Source: Gottfriedia acidiceleris (GTDB lineage Bacteria > Bacillota > Bacilli > Bacillales > Bacillaceae_G). From it: a stretch of DNA of 64,000 bases. The position numbers and the translations under genes were made by a program. Below the pieces are notes generated by a model. It was not told the origin of the DNA. It saw only the letters and a list, made by a program, of their open reading frames with translations, and did no database searches. Numbering within the stretch: position 1 is the stretch's first letter; every line of letters starts with the position of its first letter. The stretch covers positions 310,001 through 374,000 of the forward strand of contig NZ_CP096034.1 of NCBI RefSeq assembly GCF_023115465.1, read 5' to 3'. This document shows, in pieces, positions 10,421-26,041 of the stretch.

Positions 10421-11817
10421 AAGGACTAAACGAAGAGTGTGGAATATTTGGAATTTGGGGGCATACAGATGCTGCCCAAATCTCCTACTATGGTCTTCAT
10501 AGCTTACAACATAGAGGCCAAGAAGGAGCTGGAATTGTTGTAACGAATGGGAATGAACTTGAAGGTGCAAAGGGACTTGGCTTAATAACAGAAGTTTTCA
10601 GTAAAGGTCAATTAAATGATTTACACGGAAAAGCTGCTATTGGTCATGTTCGTTATGCAACTGCAGGCGGAGGCGGCTATGAAAATGTTCAGCCTCTATT
10701 ATTCCAATCTCATACTGGAAGCATTGCTCTTGCTCATAATGGTAATTTAGTAAATGCTTCAAGATTACGTAAAGACTTAGAGATGCAAGGTAGTATTTTT
10801 CAAACTACTTCTGATACTGAAGTACTTGCACATTTAATTAAACGAAATGGTTCTGCTCCATTAAAAGATAGCATTAAAGCATCTTTAAATATGATCAAAG
10901 GAGCTTTCGCTTACTTAGTTCTAACAAAAGATGCAATGTATGTAGCACTAGATCCAAATGGCTTTAGACCATTGGCGTTAGCTAAACTAGGTGACGCTTA
11001 TGTTGTAGCTTCAGAGACGTGTGCATTTGATGTAGTCGGAGCTAAATATATTCGAGATATTAATCCGGGAGAATTACTTATTATTTCAGACAATGGAGTG
11101 GAAACTGATCAGTTTACTTCATCAGTTAATCACACAATTTGTAGTATGGAATATATTTATTTCTCTCGTCCTGATAGCAATATTGATAATATCAATGTTC
11201 ATGCTGCACGTAAAAATATGGGACGTGTATTAGCTAAAGAAGCTCCTGTTGAAGCAGACGTAGTAATCGGTGTTCCGGATTCAAGTATTTCAGCAGCAGT
11301 TGGTTACGCAGAAGAATCTGGTATTCCATATGAACTTGGATTGATTAAAAATCGGTACGTAGCTCGCACATTTATTCAACCTTCTCAAGAACTTAGAGAG
11401 CAAGGAGTTAAGATGAAACTTTCTCCAGTTCGTTCGATTGTTGAAGGGAAACGTGTAGTAATGGTAGATGATTCAATTGTTCGTGGAACTACAAGCCGCC
11501 GAATCGTACAAATGTTACGTGATGCAGGTGCAAGTGAAGTTCATGTACGTATTGGCGCACCACCATTAAAAAATCCTTGTTATTACGGTATTGACACTTC
11601 TACAAGAGAAGAGTTAATTGCTGCAACTAATACAATAGAAGAAATTTGCGAAGAAATTGGTGCAGATTCATTAGAATTTATTAGTTTAGAAGGATTACTA
11701 GATGCTATTGGTAGAAATCATGAGGGACCAAATAGAGGACAATGTACTGCTTGCTTTACAGGGAAGTATCCAACAGTAATCTATGATGAAAATGAATTAG
11801 TACATTCTCATAATTAA
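10405..11817 (+). CDS. purF: Amidophosphoribosyltransferase
   Basis: Commits PRPP to purine synthesis by transferring glutamine amide nitrogen to give phosphoribosylamine. The 470 residues include an 11-residue propeptide ([11 protein letters not shown]). It is removed to expose the N-terminal nucleophile Cys12, followed by GIFGIWGH as in B. subtilis PurF. The PRPP-binding [13 protein letters not shown] motif is in the C-terminal half. Cysteines in CSMEYIY, NPCYYG and GQCTACFTG match the 4Fe-4S ligands of the Bacillus type. An in-frame TTG at 10387 is rejected in favour of the ATG at 10405, which gives the known propeptide. It overlaps purL by 16 nt and is followed by an intra-operon terminator. 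Confidence 0.97.
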   Translation: MLAEIKGLNEECGIFGIWGHTDAAQISYYGLHSLQHRGQEGAGIVVTNGNELEGAKGLGLITEVFSKGQLNDLHGKAAIGHVRYATAGGGGYENVQPLLFQSHTGSIALAHNGNLVNASRLRKDLEMQGSIFQTTSDTEVLAHLIKRNGSAPLKDSIKASLNMIKGAFAYLVLTKDAMYVALDPNGFRPLALAKLGDAYVVASETCAFDVVGAKYIRDINPGELLIISDNGVETDQFTSSVNHTICSMEYIYFSRPDSNIDNINVHAARKNMGRVLAKEAPVEADVVIGVPDSSISAAVGYAEESGIPYELGLIKNRYVARTFIQPSQELREQGVKMKLSPVRSIVEGKRVVMVDDSIVRGTTSRRIVQMLRDAGASEVHVRIGAPPLKNPCYYGIDTSTREELIAATNTIEEICEEIGADSLEFISLEGLLDAIGRNHEGPNRGQCTACFTGKYPTVIYDENELVHSHN

Positions 11818-11828
11818 TATTAAAAAAC

Positions 11829-11860
11829 AGAGGCGGTGAGCAAAGTCGCCGCCTCTTTTT
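11829..11860 (+). terminator. Intrinsic terminator inside the pur operon (purF-purM)
   Basis: An 11-bp GC-rich stem, AGAGGCGGTGA (11829-11839) with TCGCCGCCTCT (11846-11856), has one G-T wobble and a 6-nt loop. A T run follows at 11856-11860. It is textbook in form yet sits 11 nt after purF and ahead of purM, N, H and D on the same strand. Confidence 0.85.
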
Positions 11861-11897
11861 GAATCTATTCATAAGGAACGGAAGGGGAAATCATCAC

Positions 11898-12935
11898 ATG
11901 GCGAATGCATATAAACAAGCTGGAGTAGATATCGAAGCTGGCTATGAAGCAGTGAACAGAATGAAGAAACACGTTCAAAAAACAATGCGTCAAGAAGTTC
12001 TTAGTGGATTAGGAGGATTTGGAGGAATGTTTGATCTTTCCAAATTCAACTATAAGGAACCGGTTCTTGTATCAGGGACAGATGGAGTAGGAACAAAATT
12101 AAAATTAGCTTTCCAAATGGACCGTCACGATACGATTGGCATTGATGCAGTCGCGATGTGTGTGAATGATATTGTGGTTCAAGGAGCTGAGCCTTTATTT
12201 TTCCTAGATTACTTAGCAGTTGGCAAAGCTGTACCTGAACGAATTGAGCAAATTGTAAAAGGTGTATCTGATGGTTGTGTTCAAGCAGGTTGCTCATTAG
12301 TCGGTGGAGAAACTGCAGAGATGCCTGGTATGTATCCAGAAGATGAATATGATATTGCTGGTTTTGCAGTAGGGATTGTTGACAAGCCGAAGCTTGTAAC
12401 AGGACAAAGCATTAAAGAAGGAGATATCTTATTAGGAATCTCATCAAACGGGATTCATAGTAATGGATATTCTCTAGTTCGTAAGGTTTTATTAGAAAAA
12501 GGTGGCTTAACGCTTGATCAACACATTGATAAATTAGGTCATACTTTAGGCGAAGAACTACTACGCCCAACTAAAATTTATGTAAAACCAATCTTAAATG
12601 TACTAAAAAAGTTTGAAGTAAAAGGTATGGCACATATTACTGGTGGTGGGTTTATTGAAAATATCCCAAGAATGCTTCCAGAAGGAATCGGTGCAGAAAT
12701 TGATTACGGTTCATGGCCAATCCAACCAATCTTTGATTTATTAGAAGAGATTGGTGAATTGAAGCGCGAAGAAATGTTTAATATTTTTAATATGGGTATT
12801 GGAATGGTTCTTGCAGTTAATGAAGAGAACTTACATGACACTATTAAACTATTAGAAGAAGACGGAGAAAAAGTATTTATTATCGGAAGAACAAAAGCAG
12901 GTGAAGGTGTAACCTTTGGCGGAGGTTCTCTGTAA
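11898..12935 (+). CDS. purM: Phosphoribosylformylglycinamidine cyclo-ligase (AIR synthetase)
   Basis: Closes the imidazole ring, converting FGAM to AIR with ATP. The protein has 345 residues, the usual length. It shows the N-terminal [28 protein letters not shown], the [12 protein letters not shown] loop and [17 protein letters not shown] at 11859 is in frame but lies within the preceding terminator. The ATG at 11898 has GGAAGGGG upstream and gives the family N-terminus. Stop and purN start overlap in TAATG. Confidence 0.97.
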   Translation: MANAYKQAGVDIEAGYEAVNRMKKHVQKTMRQEVLSGLGGFGGMFDLSKFNYKEPVLVSGTDGVGTKLKLAFQMDRHDTIGIDAVAMCVNDIVVQGAEPLFFLDYLAVGKAVPERIEQIVKGVSDGCVQAGCSLVGGETAEMPGMYPEDEYDIAGFAVGIVDKPKLVTGQSIKEGDILLGISSNGIHSNGYSLVRKVLLEKGGLTLDQHIDKLGHTLGEELLRPTKIYVKPILNVLKKFEVKGMAHITGGGFIENIPRMLPEGIGAEIDYGSWPIQPIFDLLEEIGELKREEMFNIFNMGIGMVLAVNEENLHDTIKLLEEDGEKVFIIGRTKAGEGVTFGGGSL

Positions 12936-13498
12936 TGAAGAAGATTGCCGTATTTGCGTCAGGAAATGGCAGTAACTTTCAGGCCATTCTTAATGCAACT
13001 CTAAGCGGAGAAGTGAATGCTGAAGTGAAATTGCTTGTTTGTGATCGTCCAAATGCATTTTGTATCGAAAGAGCAAAGCAAGCAAATATTCCATCATTTA
13101 TATTTTCAGCGAAAAACTATGAAACAAAAGAGCAGTATGAAAGTGAAATTATTGCCCATCTTAAAGAGTTAAGTGTCGAATTTATCGTATTAGCGGGTTA
13201 TATGAGATTGATTGGTCCGACAATTTTAGACTCATTTCCTGGGAAAATAGTAAATATTCATCCTTCATTTCTACCATTATTTCCTGGAAAAGACGCAATT
13301 GGTCAAGCTCTCCTAGCAGGTGTCGAATCGACTGGTGTAACGGTTCATTATGTCGATGAAGGAATGGATACTGGTCCAATTATTGCGCAAGAAGAAATTC
13401 TGATTGAAAAGGGAGATTCTAAGGAGTCCCTTGAGCAGAAGGTTCATAGTGTGGAGCATGTTTTATATGTGCAAACACTAAAAAAATTGTTTAGTTAA
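12935..13498 (+). CDS. purN: Phosphoribosylglycinamide formyltransferase
   Basis: Formylates GAR using 10-formyl-tetrahydrofolate. The 187-residue length is normal. It has the N-terminal phosphate-binding ASGNGSNFQAI, and the active-site VNIHPSFLPLFPG carrying the catalytic Asn-His pair with the Asp further on (YVDEGMDTGPI). It starts inside the purM stop (TAATG). No PurT, the formate-dependent alternative, is seen in the window. Confidence 0.96.
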   Translation: MKKIAVFASGNGSNFQAILNATLSGEVNAEVKLLVCDRPNAFCIERAKQANIPSFIFSAKNYETKEQYESEIIAHLKELSVEFIVLAGYMRLIGPTILDSFPGKIVNIHPSFLPLFPGKDAIGQALLAGVESTGVTVHYVDEGMDTGPIIAQEEILIEKGDSKESLEQKVHSVEHVLYVQTLKKLFS

Positions 13499-13547
13499 TT
13501 AGATTAGATATAGAGCATGAAATCGATTAGATAGGGGAATGTATATC

Positions 13548-15083
13548 ATGAAAAAACGAGCTTTAGTTAGCGTTTCAGATAAACAAGGGATTATTGAATT
13601 TGTAAGTGGATTAATTAAACATGATTTTGAAGTTATTTCAACAGGTGGAACTTATAATTTACTAAAAGATGCTGGATTAAATGTAATTGGTATTTCAGAA
13701 GTAACTAACTTTCCAGAAATTATGGATGGTCGTGTGAAAACATTACATCCTTCAATTCACGGAGGTTTACTAGGAGTTCGTTCAAATGAAGAACATATGC
13801 GTCAAATGAACGAGTTAGGTATTCAGCCAATTGATTTAGTTTGTGTAAATTTATATCCGTTTAAAGAAACGATTATGAAGCCTGATGTTACATTTGAAGA
13901 TGCAATTGAAAATATTGATATCGGTGGCCCTACAATGCTTCGTTCAGCAGCTAAAAACCATGAATTTGTATCTGTAGTAGTTGACCCAACAGACTATGAA
14001 GTAGTTTTAGCTGAGTTAGCTGAAAATAATTCGGTTTCTATTACTACGAACCGTCGATTAGCTGCTAAAGTTTTCCGTCATACTGCAGCTTATGATTCAT
14101 TAATTTCCAATTATTTAACAGAGCAAGTAGGAGAAGAAAATCCTGAAAGCTATACTGTTACTTACGAATTAAAACAATCTTTACGTTATGGTGAAAATCC
14201 TCACCAAAAAGCGACATTCTATCGTGCGCCAATGCCAACAGTTTCGTCTATTGCTTATGCAGAGCAATTACATGGTAAAGAGCTTTCTTATAACAATATT
14301 AATGATGCTAATGAAGCATTAAATATTGTACGTGAATTCTCAAATCCAGCTGTTGTCGCTGTAAAACACATGAATCCTTGTGGAGTAGGCGAAGGTATTA
14401 CAATTGAAGAAGCTTATGATCGTGCTTATACTGCTGATCCAGTTTCCATTTTTGGAGGTATTATTGCGACAAACCGTGAAGTTGATGCTGCAACTGCTAA
14501 GAAAATGCATGAATTATTCTTAGAAATTATTATCGCTCCTTCATTCAGTGAAGAGGCTTTAGAAATCTTAACTAGTAAAAAGAACTTACGTTTATTAACA
14601 GTAGACTTAGAAACTAAGCCTACGTTTGCACCTAAATTAACGACAGTTCATGGTGGCTTATTACGTCAAGATATGGATACATTTGGATTAGATGAAGCAA
14701 CAATTACAGTTCCTACAAAACGTCAACCGACTGAAGAAGAGTGGGAGAATTTAAAATTAGGTTGGAAAGTCGTAAAACATGTTAAATCAAATGCAATTGT
14801 TTTAGCGAAAGATCATATGACAATCGGTGTTGGTGCAGGTCAAATGAATCGCGTTGGAGCTGCAAAAATTGCGATTGAGCAAGCTGGCGAAAAATCAAAT
14901 GGAGCAGCGTTAGCTTCAGATGCATTTTTCCCTATGAATGATACAGTAGAAGCAGCGGCTAAAGCTGGTATTACAGCTATTATTCAACCGGGCGGATCAA
15001 TTAAAGATGAAGATTCAATTAAAAAAGCTGATGAATATGGAATTGCAATGGTCTTTACAGGGGTTCGTCACTTTAAACATTAA
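13548..15083 (+). CDS. purH: Bifunctional AICAR transformylase / IMP cyclohydrolase
   Basis: Carries out the last two steps to IMP. The protein has 511 residues. The N-terminal MGS-like cyclohydrolase domain (about 1-145: [32 protein letters not shown]) is followed by the AICAR transformylase domain with KHMNPCGVG and the SDAFFPMND region. An ATG at 13539 is in frame but too close to the GGGG ribosome-binding site (13534-13537). The ATG at 13548 is better spaced. Confidence 0.97.
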   Translation: MKKRALVSVSDKQGIIEFVSGLIKHDFEVISTGGTYNLLKDAGLNVIGISEVTNFPEIMDGRVKTLHPSIHGGLLGVRSNEEHMRQMNELGIQPIDLVCVNLYPFKETIMKPDVTFEDAIENIDIGGPTMLRSAAKNHEFVSVVVDPTDYEVVLAELAENNSVSITTNRRLAAKVFRHTAAYDSLISNYLTEQVGEENPESYTVTYELKQSLRYGENPHQKATFYRAPMPTVSSIAYAEQLHGKELSYNNINDANEALNIVREFSNPAVVAVKHMNPCGVGEGITIEEAYDRAYTADPVSIFGGIIATNREVDAATAKKMHELFLEIIIAPSFSEEALEILTSKKNLRLLTVDLETKPTFAPKLTTVHGGLLRQDMDTFGLDEATITVPTKRQPTEEEWENLKLGWKVVKHVKSNAIVLAKDHMTIGVGAGQMNRVGAAKIAIEQAGEKSNGAALASDAFFPMNDTVEAAAKAGITAIIQPGGSIKDEDSIKKADEYGIAMVFTGVRHFKH

Positions 15084-15090
15084 GAAATAA

Positions 15091-16368
<1,278 letters not shown>

Positions 16369-16375
16369 TAAGAAA

Positions 16376-16412
16376 GGGGTCGTCATTTATTATTAATGAC
16401 GACCCTATTTCT
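16376..16412 (+). terminator. Terminator at the end of the pur operon
   Basis: An 11-bp stem, GGGTCGTCATT (16377-16387) with AATGACGACCC (16395-16405), is followed by a T-rich tail. Confidence 0.88.
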
Positions 16413-16478
16413 TGTCAAAATAAGAACTAGTGTTCTATTTTTATCTATACAATCTACTTCATTTTTGATAAACTATTT

Positions 16479-16736
16479 TTATGAAGGCTGAATATAATCT
16501 TCGAATGTATCTCCCTCGTCGTTTTTATCTGCCATAATCTTACATTTCTTACCTAGAGCAGTCATTGGGCAAAAACGTAAAACTCCCTCTGCAACTTTCA
16601 TGGCACCGATAATGATCAAAATGATTATAGAATTACTACATCTTCTTCGTGTGAGCTTTGCTGTGCCGTATGCTAAAATTGTTAAGCCAGCAGTTATACG
16701 TATAAGTGCATTTATAATACTAATATTTGGTCTCAA
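16479..16736 (-). CDS. Small DUF2892/YgaP-like membrane protein
   Basis: An 85-residue protein with two hydrophobic segments: IINALIRITAGLTILAYGTA and IIILIIIGAMKVAEGVLRF. The pattern NI.IINALIRI...GAMKVAEG...CPMTAL marks the DUF2892 (YgaP transmembrane) family, of unknown function in its stand-alone form. The start is a TTG at 16734-16736 preceded on the minus strand by AGGGGAG. It is the only minus-strand gene between the pur operon and pcrB, a position also seen in the Bacillus cereus group as far as I recall. Confidence 0.75.
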   Translation of the reverse strand: MRPNISIINALIRITAGLTILAYGTAKLTRRRCSNSIIILIIIGAMKVAEGVLRFCPMTALGKKCKIMADKNDEGDTFEDYIQPS

Positions 16737-16960
16737 CAGTAACTCCCCTTATAATAAGTATCAGTGACTATATCACTCTTTACCATTTTTCCCTTTAATT
16801 GTTTCATTATAATAGGAAACAATTAGTATTAATTACTTAAAATGGGGACGTAGGGTTACTTTTCCTTTTTAACTAAGATACAATACATTTATATTTTTGA
16901 TAAAAAGTACTTAATAAAAATAGATAAATTAATGTTAAAAAACATATTCCGGAGGACAAA

Positions 16961-17658
16961 ATGTACGATTATTCACAATGGAATCACATATTTAAATTAG
17001 ATCCAAATAAAGAAATCTCTGATGATGAATTAGAAAAAATTTGTGAGTCAGGAACGGATGCAATATTAGTTGGTGGAACGGACGATGTAACGTTAGATGC
17101 TACGATATCTCTACTAGTTAGAATAAGACGCTTTGCAGTACCGTGTATTCTAGAGGTATCAAATCTTGAAGCCGTAACTCCAGGTTATGATTTCTATTTT
17201 ATCCCGACAGTTTTAAATAGTAATGATCCAAAGTGGATTATTGGAATGCATCAACAAGCAATGAAAGAATTTGGTCATTTAGTTCATGCTGAAGAATTGG
17301 TAATGGAAGGTTATTGTATATTAAATGAAGATTGTAAGGCTGCAAAGCTGACAAGTGCAGTAACAAATCTTTCAATAGAAGATATTGTCGCTTATGCGGA
17401 AGTTTCTGAGCAATTATTAAAATTACCGATTTTTTATTTAGAGTATAGCGGCACATATGGTTCACCCCAGGTGGTAGAAGAAGTTTCAAAAGTAGTAAAC
17501 AATACGAAATTATTCTATGGTGGGGGAATTTCATCAGCTCAACAAGCAATTGAGATGAAGCAATTTGCTGATACAATTGTTGTTGGGAATATTATATATG
17601 ATAACTTACAAGAGGCTTTACTTACAGTGAAAGCTGTGAAAAAAGGAGCGACGAAGTA

Positions 17659-17659
<1 letters not shown>
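16961..17659 (+). CDS. pcrB: Heptaprenylglyceryl phosphate synthase
   Basis: A TIM-barrel prenyltransferase of 232 residues that joins heptaprenyl diphosphate to sn-glycerol-1-phosphate, making archaeal-type ether lipid precursors in Bacillales. It shows [30 protein letters not shown], the YLEYSGTYG segment and the phosphate-binding LFYGGGISS. It starts 6 nt after GGAGG (CCGGAGGACAAA). It overlaps pcrA by 1 nt (TAATG), the classic pcrB-pcrA pair. Confidence 0.94.
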
Positions 17660-21853
<4,194 letters not shown>

Positions 21854-21926
21854 AATTTCAATCAACTAGAGGGCGGATTAATGAGGTATTAGTTCGTTCA
21901 CTTAATAAGTAGAAGGTGTGAGTTAG

Positions 21927-23129
21927 ATGAAAAAACGTATAGGAATGCTCCTATGTTGTTTTTCGCTCATCTTATCTGGCTGTTCATTATCAATAAAGAA
22001 TGAAGATAAGGTTGTACAAGAGAGCAATAACAAAAAAGGGGAAGACGCTATAATACCCCGTTATTCAATTTCAAATGATTACTACAAGACAATACTTCCA
22101 TTTAAACCGAGTAAAACAAGGGGTGCTGTCGTTGCAAATATCGATAATAGACTTGATATTAGTGAATTTGAATTAGGTTTAATGCGAATTGTACAAGAGC
22201 AATATTCAACAAAAGATTACCTGTATCAAGAAGGACAATTATTAAGTAAAAAAACGGTGGAATCTTGGCTAAAAAGGAAGTATACTCCTTCACAATTTAA
22301 ACAAAAACAAGATGCACTTAAGAGCGCAAATTTAAAACCAAGTTCAATTACAAATGACGGATTGAATCCAATTCAAACGGATACAAAAAATCTTACTGAA
22401 GATCAAAAAGCTAAACTAGCTCCGATATTTTTAAATTCTATTTTAGAGCAGGATTATCTAAAAAAGGACGGAAAAGAAGTTAAAGTTGAGGGCGTAGCAA
22501 TTGGTTTAGCAATGAACTCTGTTTATTATTATCAAGAGGAGCACGGCTACCCAAGAGAGCTTAAAATTCCTCAAGATGAAATGATTAAACAAGGTAAAGC
22601 GATCGCACAAGAAATTTTGACGCGAGTGCGAAAAATGGACGAATTTAAAGGTATACCAATCACATTTGCTATTTTCCGTCAGCAAAGTCAGTCATCTGTA
22701 GTACCTGGAAACTATGTTGCTATGACTTCAGTTTCTGGAAATGATCTCTCAATAAGCAATTGGGATAAAATAAATGAGAAATATTATTTATTCCCTTCAG
22801 CTGCTGCAACTGCAGATTATCGAGATGATGCAATGAAAATGGTTAATTTTAAATCAGATATAGAAAATTATTTTCCGAATTATACTGGTGTTGTAGGCAC
22901 TGGTTTTTATAAGGATAATGAATTAATACAACTAAAAATTGATATACCTATGCAATTTTATGGTAAGGCAGAAGTCATAGCTTTTACTCAATATGTAGCG
23001 GGACTTATGATGGACCATTTCCCTTCATACTTAAAGGTTGAGACGAATATTTTCTCATCAAATGGACAGGAAGCACTCATCGTAAAAGATGTAGATGCTA
23101 AGGAACCAAGTGTGCATATTTATAACTAA
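21927..23129 (+). CDS. camS: CamS-family lipoprotein
   Basis: A 400-residue lipoprotein with the lipobox LSGC; Cys19 is the lipidated residue after the signal peptide. The family is named after enterococcal/staphylococcal CamS, whose processed signal peptide yields the cAM373 pheromone. Its function in Bacillus is unknown. It follows ligA in the conserved pcrB-pcrA-ligA-camS order. It is closed by a terminator. Confidence 0.9.
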   Translation: MKKRIGMLLCCFSLILSGCSLSIKNEDKVVQESNNKKGEDAIIPRYSISNDYYKTILPFKPSKTRGAVVANIDNRLDISEFELGLMRIVQEQYSTKDYLYQEGQLLSKKTVESWLKRKYTPSQFKQKQDALKSANLKPSSITNDGLNPIQTDTKNLTEDQKAKLAPIFLNSILEQDYLKKDGKEVKVEGVAIGLAMNSVYYYQEEHGYPRELKIPQDEMIKQGKAIAQEILTRVRKMDEFKGIPITFAIFRQQSQSSVVPGNYVAMTSVSGNDLSISNWDKINEKYYLFPSAAATADYRDDAMKMVNFKSDIENYFPNYTGVVGTGFYKDNELIQLKIDIPMQFYGKAEVIAFTQYVAGLMMDHFPSYLKVETNIFSSNGQEALIVKDVDAKEPSVHIYN

Positions 23130-23160
23130 AAGGAAGAAGACTACTCTTCCTTTTTTTTTA
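23128..23160 (+). terminator. Terminator after camS
   Basis: AAAAGGAAGA (from 23128) pairs with TCTTCCTTTT (23145-23154) across a 7-nt loop and runs into nine T. The stem overlaps the camS stop codon. Confidence 0.88.
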
Positions 23161-23280
23161 TATAAGGGAAGAATCTGTAAGCGTTTCATATTTGAAGAAT
23201 ATATAGGAATATTGTATTATGTAAATGTGAGTTTTTTATACAGTAGTTATTCTACTAGCAATTGACTGAAAACACTGATA

Positions 23281-23294
23281 GAAAAACGGTTACA
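23281..23294 (+). promoter_or_regulatory. cre-like site upstream of the P5C dehydrogenase gene
   Basis: The 14-mer ending in AAACGGTTACA matches 12 of 14 positions of TGNAARCGNWWWCA, missing only the leading TG. CcpA control of amino-acid catabolism would make sense. The missing TG makes this tentative. Confidence 0.3.
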
Positions 23295-23331
23295 GTAATT
23301 GCTATTTTCAAACTAAAGGGGGATTTATTCA

Positions 23332-24879
23332 ATGGTTATACCTTACAAACATGAGCCATTTACAAACTTTGGCTTAGAGGAAAATCAAGAACAATACAAA
23401 CAAGGATTAGCAAAAGTTTCATCTTATTTAGGTGAAAAATACCCACTAATCATTGGTGGAGAGCGTATCTTTACAGAAGAACAGATCGTATCTGTAAATC
23501 CTTCAAATCATAAAGAAGTTATTGGTTCTGTATCTAAAGCAAGCCGTGACTTAGCTGAAAAAGCTATGCAAATTGCTGATACAACTTTTAATACATGGAA
23601 AAAAGTTAAACCTGAAGTTCGTGCTGACATCTTATTCCGTGCGGCTGCAATTATTCGTCGTCGTAAACACGAATTCTCAGCTTTATTAACTAAAGAAGCT
23701 GGTAAACCTTGGAATGAAGCAGATGCTGATACAGCTGAAGCAATTGATTTCTTAGAGTTCTATGCTCGTCAAATGTTACAATTAAAAGACGGAATTCCTG
23801 TTGAAAGCCGTCCTGGTGAATATAACCGTTTCAACTACATTCCATTAGGTGTTGGTGTTGTAATCTCTCCTTGGAATTTCCCATTTGCAATCATGGCTGG
23901 AACAACTGTAGCTGCTGTAGTAACAGGTAACACTGTTTTATTAAAACCAGCAAGTACAACACCAGTAGTTGCTTACAAATTCTTAGAAGTATTAGAAGAA
24001 GCTGGATTACCTGCAGGAGTAGTAAACTTCGTACCAGGTAGTGGTGCTGAAGTAGGAGATTACTTAGTTGATCACCCACGCACTCGTTTCATCAGCTTTA
24101 CTGGTTCTAAAGAAGTAGGTATCCGTATTTATGAGCGTGCTGCAAAAGTAAACCCAGGTCAAATCTGGTTAAAACGTGTTATCGCTGAAATGGGCGGTAA
24201 AGACACTATGGTAGTTGATAAAGAAGCTGATTTAGAATTAGCTGCTAAATCAATCGTTTCATCAGCATTCGGATTCTCTGGTCAAAAATGTTCAGCTTGT
24301 TCTCGTGCAGTAATTCACCAAGATGTGTATGATCAAGTTCTTGCTCGTGCAATCGAATTAACAAACGAATTAACTGTTGGAAACCCAGAAGACCGTTCAA
24401 CTTACATGGGTCCAGTTAATGACCAAGCTGCTTTCAATAAAGTAATGAGCTACGTACAAATCGGACGTGAAGAAGGCCGTGTAGTAACAGGTGGAGAAGG
24501 AGACGATTCTACTGGTTGGTTCATCAAACCAACAATCGTTGCTGACGTTGCTGAAGATGCTCGTTTAATGAAAGAAGAAATCTTTGGACCAGTTGTAGCA
24601 TTCTGCAAAGCTAAAGACTTTGATCACGCTTTAGAAATTGCAAACAACACTGAATATGGTTTAACAGGTGCTGTTATCTCTAACAACCGTGCAAACATCG
24701 AAAAAGCACGTGAAGATTTCCACGCTGGTAACTTATACTTCAACCGTGGATGTACTGGTGCAATCGTTGGTTACCAACCATTTGGTGGATTCAACATGTC
24801 AGGTACTGACTCAAAAGCAGGCGGACCAGACTACCTAGTTCTTCACATGCAAGGTAAAACAACTTCAGAAATGCTTTAA
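23332..24879 (+). CDS. rocA: L-glutamate gamma-semialdehyde (P5C) dehydrogenase
   Basis: Oxidises glutamate semialdehyde/P5C to glutamate with NAD, the last step of proline and arginine catabolism. The 515 residues match the Bacillus RocA/PruA length. The aldehyde dehydrogenase fold shows the NAD-binding [23 protein letters not shown], the active-site Glu in AEMGGKD and nucleophile Cys320 in [11 protein letters not shown] strong AAAGGGGG lies upstream. It is monocistronic between camS and a terminator. Codon use is strongly biased (many GAA, CGT, GCT codons), suggesting high expression. Confidence 0.95.
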   Translation: MVIPYKHEPFTNFGLEENQEQYKQGLAKVSSYLGEKYPLIIGGERIFTEEQIVSVNPSNHKEVIGSVSKASRDLAEKAMQIADTTFNTWKKVKPEVRADILFRAAAIIRRRKHEFSALLTKEAGKPWNEADADTAEAIDFLEFYARQMLQLKDGIPVESRPGEYNRFNYIPLGVGVVISPWNFPFAIMAGTTVAAVVTGNTVLLKPASTTPVVAYKFLEVLEEAGLPAGVVNFVPGSGAEVGDYLVDHPRTRFISFTGSKEVGIRIYERAAKVNPGQIWLKRVIAEMGGKDTMVVDKEADLELAAKSIVSSAFGFSGQKCSACSRAVIHQDVYDQVLARAIELTNELTVGNPEDRSTYMGPVNDQAAFNKVMSYVQIGREEGRVVTGGEGDDSTGWFIKPTIVADVAEDARLMKEEIFGPVVAFCKAKDFDHALEIANNTEYGLTGAVISNNRANIEKAREDFHAGNLYFNRGCTGAIVGYQPFGGFNMSGTDSKAGGPDYLVLHMQGKTTSEML

Positions 24880-24917
24880 TAAATAGAGTAAAGGTTTGTT
24901 TTAATACATCCTTTATG

Positions 24918-24966
24918 AGAAGAAACCCCACAGAGAAGTTAATTTCTTTGTGGGGTTTCTTCTTAT
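24918..24966. terminator. Terminator after the P5C dehydrogenase gene
   Basis: A long near-perfect stem, AGAAGAAACCCCACAGAGA (24918-24936) with the matching arm ending near 24963, has a short loop. T residues fall in the 3' arm. The symmetry may allow termination from both strands. Confidence 0.8.
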
Positions 24967-25229
24967 GTTGTCGACATAATCGCCTTTTTTATAGATAATT
25001 AACAGAGTTTTATTTGATTTAGTAAGTTTTAGAGCATAATAGTTAGCTTTCGATACTTTTGTGGATTTAGTTGCAGATATTGATTTATAAAATAGGACTG
25101 TTTTAGTAAGTTGGACTTTTGTGATAAGCTCTTTTCTTATAATTAATACTTTACTTCTAACTAAACCCTTCCCCATATTATTATGCTATAATTTTAATTA
25201 AATTATAGTGAATAGAGAGAAGGGATACC
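24967..25229. other. Intergenic region before the dCMP deaminase gene
   Basis: AT-rich DNA with no convincing gene. A minus-strand open frame of 87 codons here runs through the terminator and has low-complexity lysine-rich content, so it is not called. The 3' end carries ATAAT-rich sequence and the AGAGAGAAGGGA ribosome-binding site of the next gene. Confidence 0.5.
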
Positions 25230-25754
25230 ATGCAAATTTTACAGAGAATAATTCAATTAGTAGATTCAATTCCTTTAGGAACTCGCGATGATTGGGACTC
25301 TTATTTTTTAGGACAGGCATTTATAACTTCTCTTCGTTCAACTTGCGGAAGTAGAAGGGTTGGAGCAGTTATTGTAAGTGATAATAGAATAATTGCTTCT
25401 GGGTATAATGGATATCCAAAAGGTGCTAAGCACTGTATTGATGGGGGATGTCCACGCTTTGCTGCTCGCCAAGAAGGGTTATTAGATAGTGGCAAATACT
25501 CAGATCAGTATCCTTGTGATGCTTTCCATGCTGAAGAAAATGCAATTTATCAACTAGTACAATCAGGAATTCAAAAAACGAAAGGTGATAATTGGACAAT
25601 CTATTGTACGACTGCACCGTGTCGAGCTTGTGCAAAAATGATAAATGGAGCGGGGATTACTAGAGTTGTATATAATGTAGGCTATCCGGATGATTATTCA
25701 ATTGAGTATTTTAAAAAATATGGAATTGAACTAACAAGAATCCCTGCTGAATAA
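25230..25754 (+). CDS. dCMP deaminase-like zinc deaminase (ComEB type)
   Basis: A 174-residue cytidine/deoxycytidylate deaminase-family enzyme. The zinc site is clear: HAEENA with the His ligand and catalytic Glu, and PCRACAKM with the two Cys ligands. It also has the extra His/Cys-rich insert (KHCIDGGCPR) of deoxycytidylate deaminases. The expected reaction is dCMP to dUMP, feeding thymidylate synthesis. It is slightly shorter than B. subtilis ComEB. It stands alone rather than in a comE operon, so it may be a second deaminase; substrate is inferred from the family. Confidence 0.85.
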   Translation: MQILQRIIQLVDSIPLGTRDDWDSYFLGQAFITSLRSTCGSRRVGAVIVSDNRIIASGYNGYPKGAKHCIDGGCPRFAARQEGLLDSGKYSDQYPCDAFHAEENAIYQLVQSGIQKTKGDNWTIYCTTAPCRACAKMINGAGITRVVYNVGYPDDYSIEYFKKYGIELTRIPAE

Positions 25755-25767
25755 ACTTTAGTCCAAA

Positions 25768-25797
25768 TTGAAACAAACGTTTGATTAATTTTATATG
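25768..25797 (+). promoter_or_regulatory. Candidate promoter of the structured RNA
   Basis: TTGAAA (25768-25773) and TATATG (25792-25797) are 18 nt apart. Transcription would start near 25804, a few bases before the closing helix of the RNA. A perfect 10-bp palindrome CAAACGTTTG (25774-25783) lies in the spacer. Confidence 0.5.
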
Positions 25798-25803
25798 TAA
25801 AAA

Positions 25804-25945
25804 TTTTAGTAAAGACTGTTTGAAAGCGAATGTCTTTCGATGTTCATTTAACCTAATAAGGAGCGGAATTATCCTATACGGTAATGAGCTTCAGTTAGGT
25901 GAAGCAGCGAAGAAAGCGAGCGTTTGGCGGACAGTCTTTAATTAT
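25804..25945 (+). ncRNA. Candidate structured RNA of unknown class, upstream of gatC
   Basis: A 12-bp closing helix pairs 25811-25822 (AAAGACTGTTTG) with 25928-25939 (CGGACAGTCTTT), ten Watson-Crick pairs and two G-T wobbles, across more than 100 nt. Inside are the hairpin GCTTCA-GTTAGG-TGAAGC (25888-25905), the stem ATTATC/GGTAAT near 25869-25885, and a possible short extension of the outer helix. The hairpin loop GTTAGG is complementary to CCTAAT at 25852-25857, a possible pseudoknot. A U-rich stretch follows the 3' arm. A promoter fits just upstream, and a separate promoter for gatC lies downstream, so it may be a stand-alone small RNA. I do not recognise the class. Confidence 0.5.
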
Positions 25946-25968
25946 TTTACTTGTATTTAAGTGGAATG

Positions 25969-25998
25969 TTGCCCGACACATGGGAAATTTGGTATTAT
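25969..25998 (+). promoter_or_regulatory. Candidate promoter of gatCAB
   Basis: TTGCCC (25969-25974) and TATTAT (25993-25998) are separated by 18 nt. The gatC start lies 44 nt further on, preceded by GGAGGTG. Confidence 0.55.
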
Positions 25999-26041
25999 CA
26001 GTATATTGTATGTTGTGCGAATAATATGGAGGTGCATATAA

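Noticed and set aside
23175-23188. TGTAAGCGTTTCAT as a cre site
   Set aside because: The right half does not fit the consensus (one base short before the final CA).
23284-23305. Possible SigL (-24/-12) promoter before the P5C dehydrogenase gene, as in B. subtilis roc genes
   Set aside because: The GG and GC doublets are 11 rather than 10 nt apart and the TGGCAC element is poor.
24913-25176. Minus-strand open frame of 87 codons after the P5C dehydrogenase gene
   Set aside because: It runs through a strong terminator, has a lysine-rich low-complexity product and no supporting family.
25888-25905. Resemblance of CTTCAGTTAGGTGAAG to the magnesium-sensing M-box (ykoK) start
   Set aside because: Only the GTTAGGTGA-containing hairpin is shared. 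The downstream M-box segments (CTGCCC, CAATGGGTCAACAG-like) are absent and a neighbouring CCTATACGG lies on the wrong side.
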